Shown here in pieces: positions 7,028 to 7,729 of a stretch of 7,729 nt of DNA. This DNA is from Desulfobacteraceae bacterium UBA2230. GTDB taxonomy: Bacteria; Desulfobacterota; Desulfobacteria; Desulfobacterales; Desulfosarcinaceae. The notes under the pieces were generated by a model. That model had not been told where the DNA came from. It ran no database searches and saw nothing but the letters and a program-made list of their open reading frames with translations. Position 1 is the stretch's first letter; every line of letters begins with the position of its first letter. The stretch spans positions 1 through 7,729 of the forward strand of contig DDYQ01000026.1 in assembly GCA_002348005.1 (NCBI GenBank), read 5' to 3'. A program made the position numbers and the translations under genes.

Positions 7028-7189
7028 ATGGCAAGATATGAGTGTCCCTGCGGGTACGTTTACGATCCGGCTGAAGGCGATGCGGAACGAAATATCCCCA
7101 TCGGCACGCCATTTGAGGACCTTCCCGATGATTGGGTCTGCCCCTTGTGCGGTGCGGAAAAAGAGTATTTCGAACGGCTCGAGGATTGA
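7028..7189 (+). CDS. Rubredoxin with a C-x-C first metal-binding motif
   Basis: This 53-aa cytoplasmic one-iron electron carrier uses four cysteine ligands. In anaerobes rubredoxins commonly donate electrons to oxygen- or superoxide-detoxifying enzymes. The typical core [10 protein letters not shown], then [19 protein letters not shown], is present. The second ligand pair is standard, Cys38-x2-Cys41 in CPLCG. The first pair is Cys6-Pro-Cys8 followed by Gly9-Tyr10, so only one residue separates the cysteines where rubredoxins normally have two. The codons (TGT CCC TGC GGG TAC) read cleanly and the frame stays open on both sides. The start is ATG 7028, four bases after GAAGAGAGG. An in-frame ATG at 6959 would add 23 residues not seen in rubredoxins. 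It is probably transcribed alone or by read-through from arfB, 91 bp upstream. Confidence 0.94.
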   Translation: MARYECPCGYVYDPAEGDAERNIPIGTPFEDLPDDWVCPLCGAEKEYFERLED

Positions 7190-7191
7190 AG

Positions 7192-7218
7192 CGGCCGCGT
7201 AACGGGCTGCCGCGGCCG
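7192..7218 (+). terminator. GC-rich inverted repeat between convergent genes, possible terminator
   Basis: CGGCCGCG (7192-7199) and CGCGGCCG (7211-7218) form an 8-bp perfect stem with an 11-nt loop, beginning three bases after the rubredoxin stop codon. What follows (GTCTTTATGGGCGTTTCTTC) is T-rich but not a clean T run, so intrinsic termination is possible rather than certain. The repeat lies 66 bp beyond the end of the opposing dctM gene. Confidence 0.45.
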
Positions 7219-7283
7219 GCATGGTCTTTATGGGCGTTTCTTCGCCGCCGGCATCGGGTCTGCATAACGTCGCCGGCCCAGGG

Positions 7284-7729
7284 TCATTGATAAAACAACG
7301 TCGGAAGCCAAAGGGTCAGCGGCGGCCAAAAGCAGGCGATCAAAAGCGCCAGTAAGGCTGCACTGACCAGCGGCATGGCGGCCCGCGAAACTTGTCCGAG
7401 GGGTACGCCGGAAATGCCGCAGCTCACGAAAAGGCAGATCCCGACCGGCGGTGTCAGCATGCCGACGGCCAGATTGATGACCATGAGAACGCCGAACTGG
7501 ACCGGCTCCACACCCATCTGGGGCGCGAGCACGGCCAGCACGGGCACGAGAAGGATCAAGGCGGCCGTGGTTTCCATGACGCAGCCCACGACCAGCAGGC
7601 CGATCATCACCAGCAGCAAAAGCCCCCAATCGGGAAATCCCAGGCCCATCATGGCCGCACCCAGCAATTGGCTTGTCTGCTTCATCGCCACCAGCCAGGT
7701 GAAAACCTTGGCCATGGCGATGATGAACA
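7284..7729 (-). CDS. dctM: TRAP transporter large permease (DctM type), C-terminal part, cut by window edge
   Basis: This is the last 147 residues of the 12-segment inner-membrane subunit of a tripartite ATP-independent periplasmic transporter. These systems import organic acids and related solutes with a periplasmic binding protein, driven by an ion gradient. The diagnostic region is FGVLMVINLAVGMLTPPVG followed by ICLFVSCGISGVPLGQV, matching the DctM family's conserved G-x-L-TPPVG block. Three to four strongly hydrophobic segments are visible, and the protein ends in LTLWLPTLFYQ. The family is usually about 425-440 aa, so roughly two thirds lies beyond the window. The frame stays open to the last base, so the Met at 7715 is internal. 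The substrate cannot be inferred without the binding protein. It converges on the rubredoxin gene. Confidence 0.93.
   Translation of the reverse strand, partial: FIIAMAKVFTWLVAMKQTSQLLGAAMMGLGFPDWGLLLLVMIGLLVVGCVMETTAALILLVPVLAVLAPQMGVEPVQFGVLMVINLAVGMLTPPVGICLFVSCGISGVPLGQVSRAAMPLVSAALLALLIACFWPPLTLWLPTLFYQ

Noticed and set aside
7215..7277. Three copies of GCCGGC (two extended to GCCGGCAT) after the rubredoxin gene
   Set aside because: The hexamer is palindromic and expected often by chance at this GC content. Spacing is irregular, so I do not call a repeat array or attachment site.
7228..7629. Second minus-strand frame (133 codons) over dctM
   Set aside because: It is a frame-shifted shadow rich in Arg, Gly and Ala; the dctM frame carries the family's TPPVG block and hydrophobic segments.

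Overview
The window is GC-rich chromosomal DNA that looks like a strictly anaerobic bacterium, most likely a sulfate-reducing Desulfobacterota. That placement is an inference from gene content: a formate–tetrahydrofolate ligase (one-carbon/Wood-Ljungdahl metabolism), a rubredoxin, a TRAP transporter, and an RNB exonuclease and FTHFS of the kind I associate with that group. There are no tRNA or rRNA genes, CRISPR arrays, insertion sequences or phage genes. I found no undescribed multi-gene system; the notable points are variants within known families.

Left part (1-4326), all on the minus strand. At the left edge is the first 113 codons of formate–tetrahydrofolate ligase (fhs), which runs out of the window. 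It has a strong ribosome binding site and a perfect TATAAT -10 box. A 237-bp non-coding stretch separates it from a two-gene operon for a heterodimeric ABC exporter. The two subunits overlap by 11 bp. Subunit 1 (585 aa) has an Asp in place of the catalytic Walker B Glu. Subunit 2 (666 aa) has a normal Walker B but an altered signature motif. Together they give one competent and one degenerate ATP site, as in other heterodimeric exporters such as BmrCD, LmrCD and TM287/288.

Middle (4327-6936). A 174-bp divergent promoter region separates the ABC operon from a plus-strand pair: an RNase II/R-family 3'-5' exoribonuclease and, 42 bp downstream, the ribosome-rescue factor ArfB (YaeJ). Placing an mRNA-degrading enzyme beside a stalled-ribosome rescue factor suggests both serve mRNA/translation quality control.

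Right part (6937-7729). A small rubredoxin gene on the plus strand has an unusual C-x-C first metal-binding motif. It converges with the 3' third of a TRAP transporter large permease (dctM) on the minus strand, which continues beyond the right edge. Between them is a GC-rich inverted repeat that may act as a terminator.
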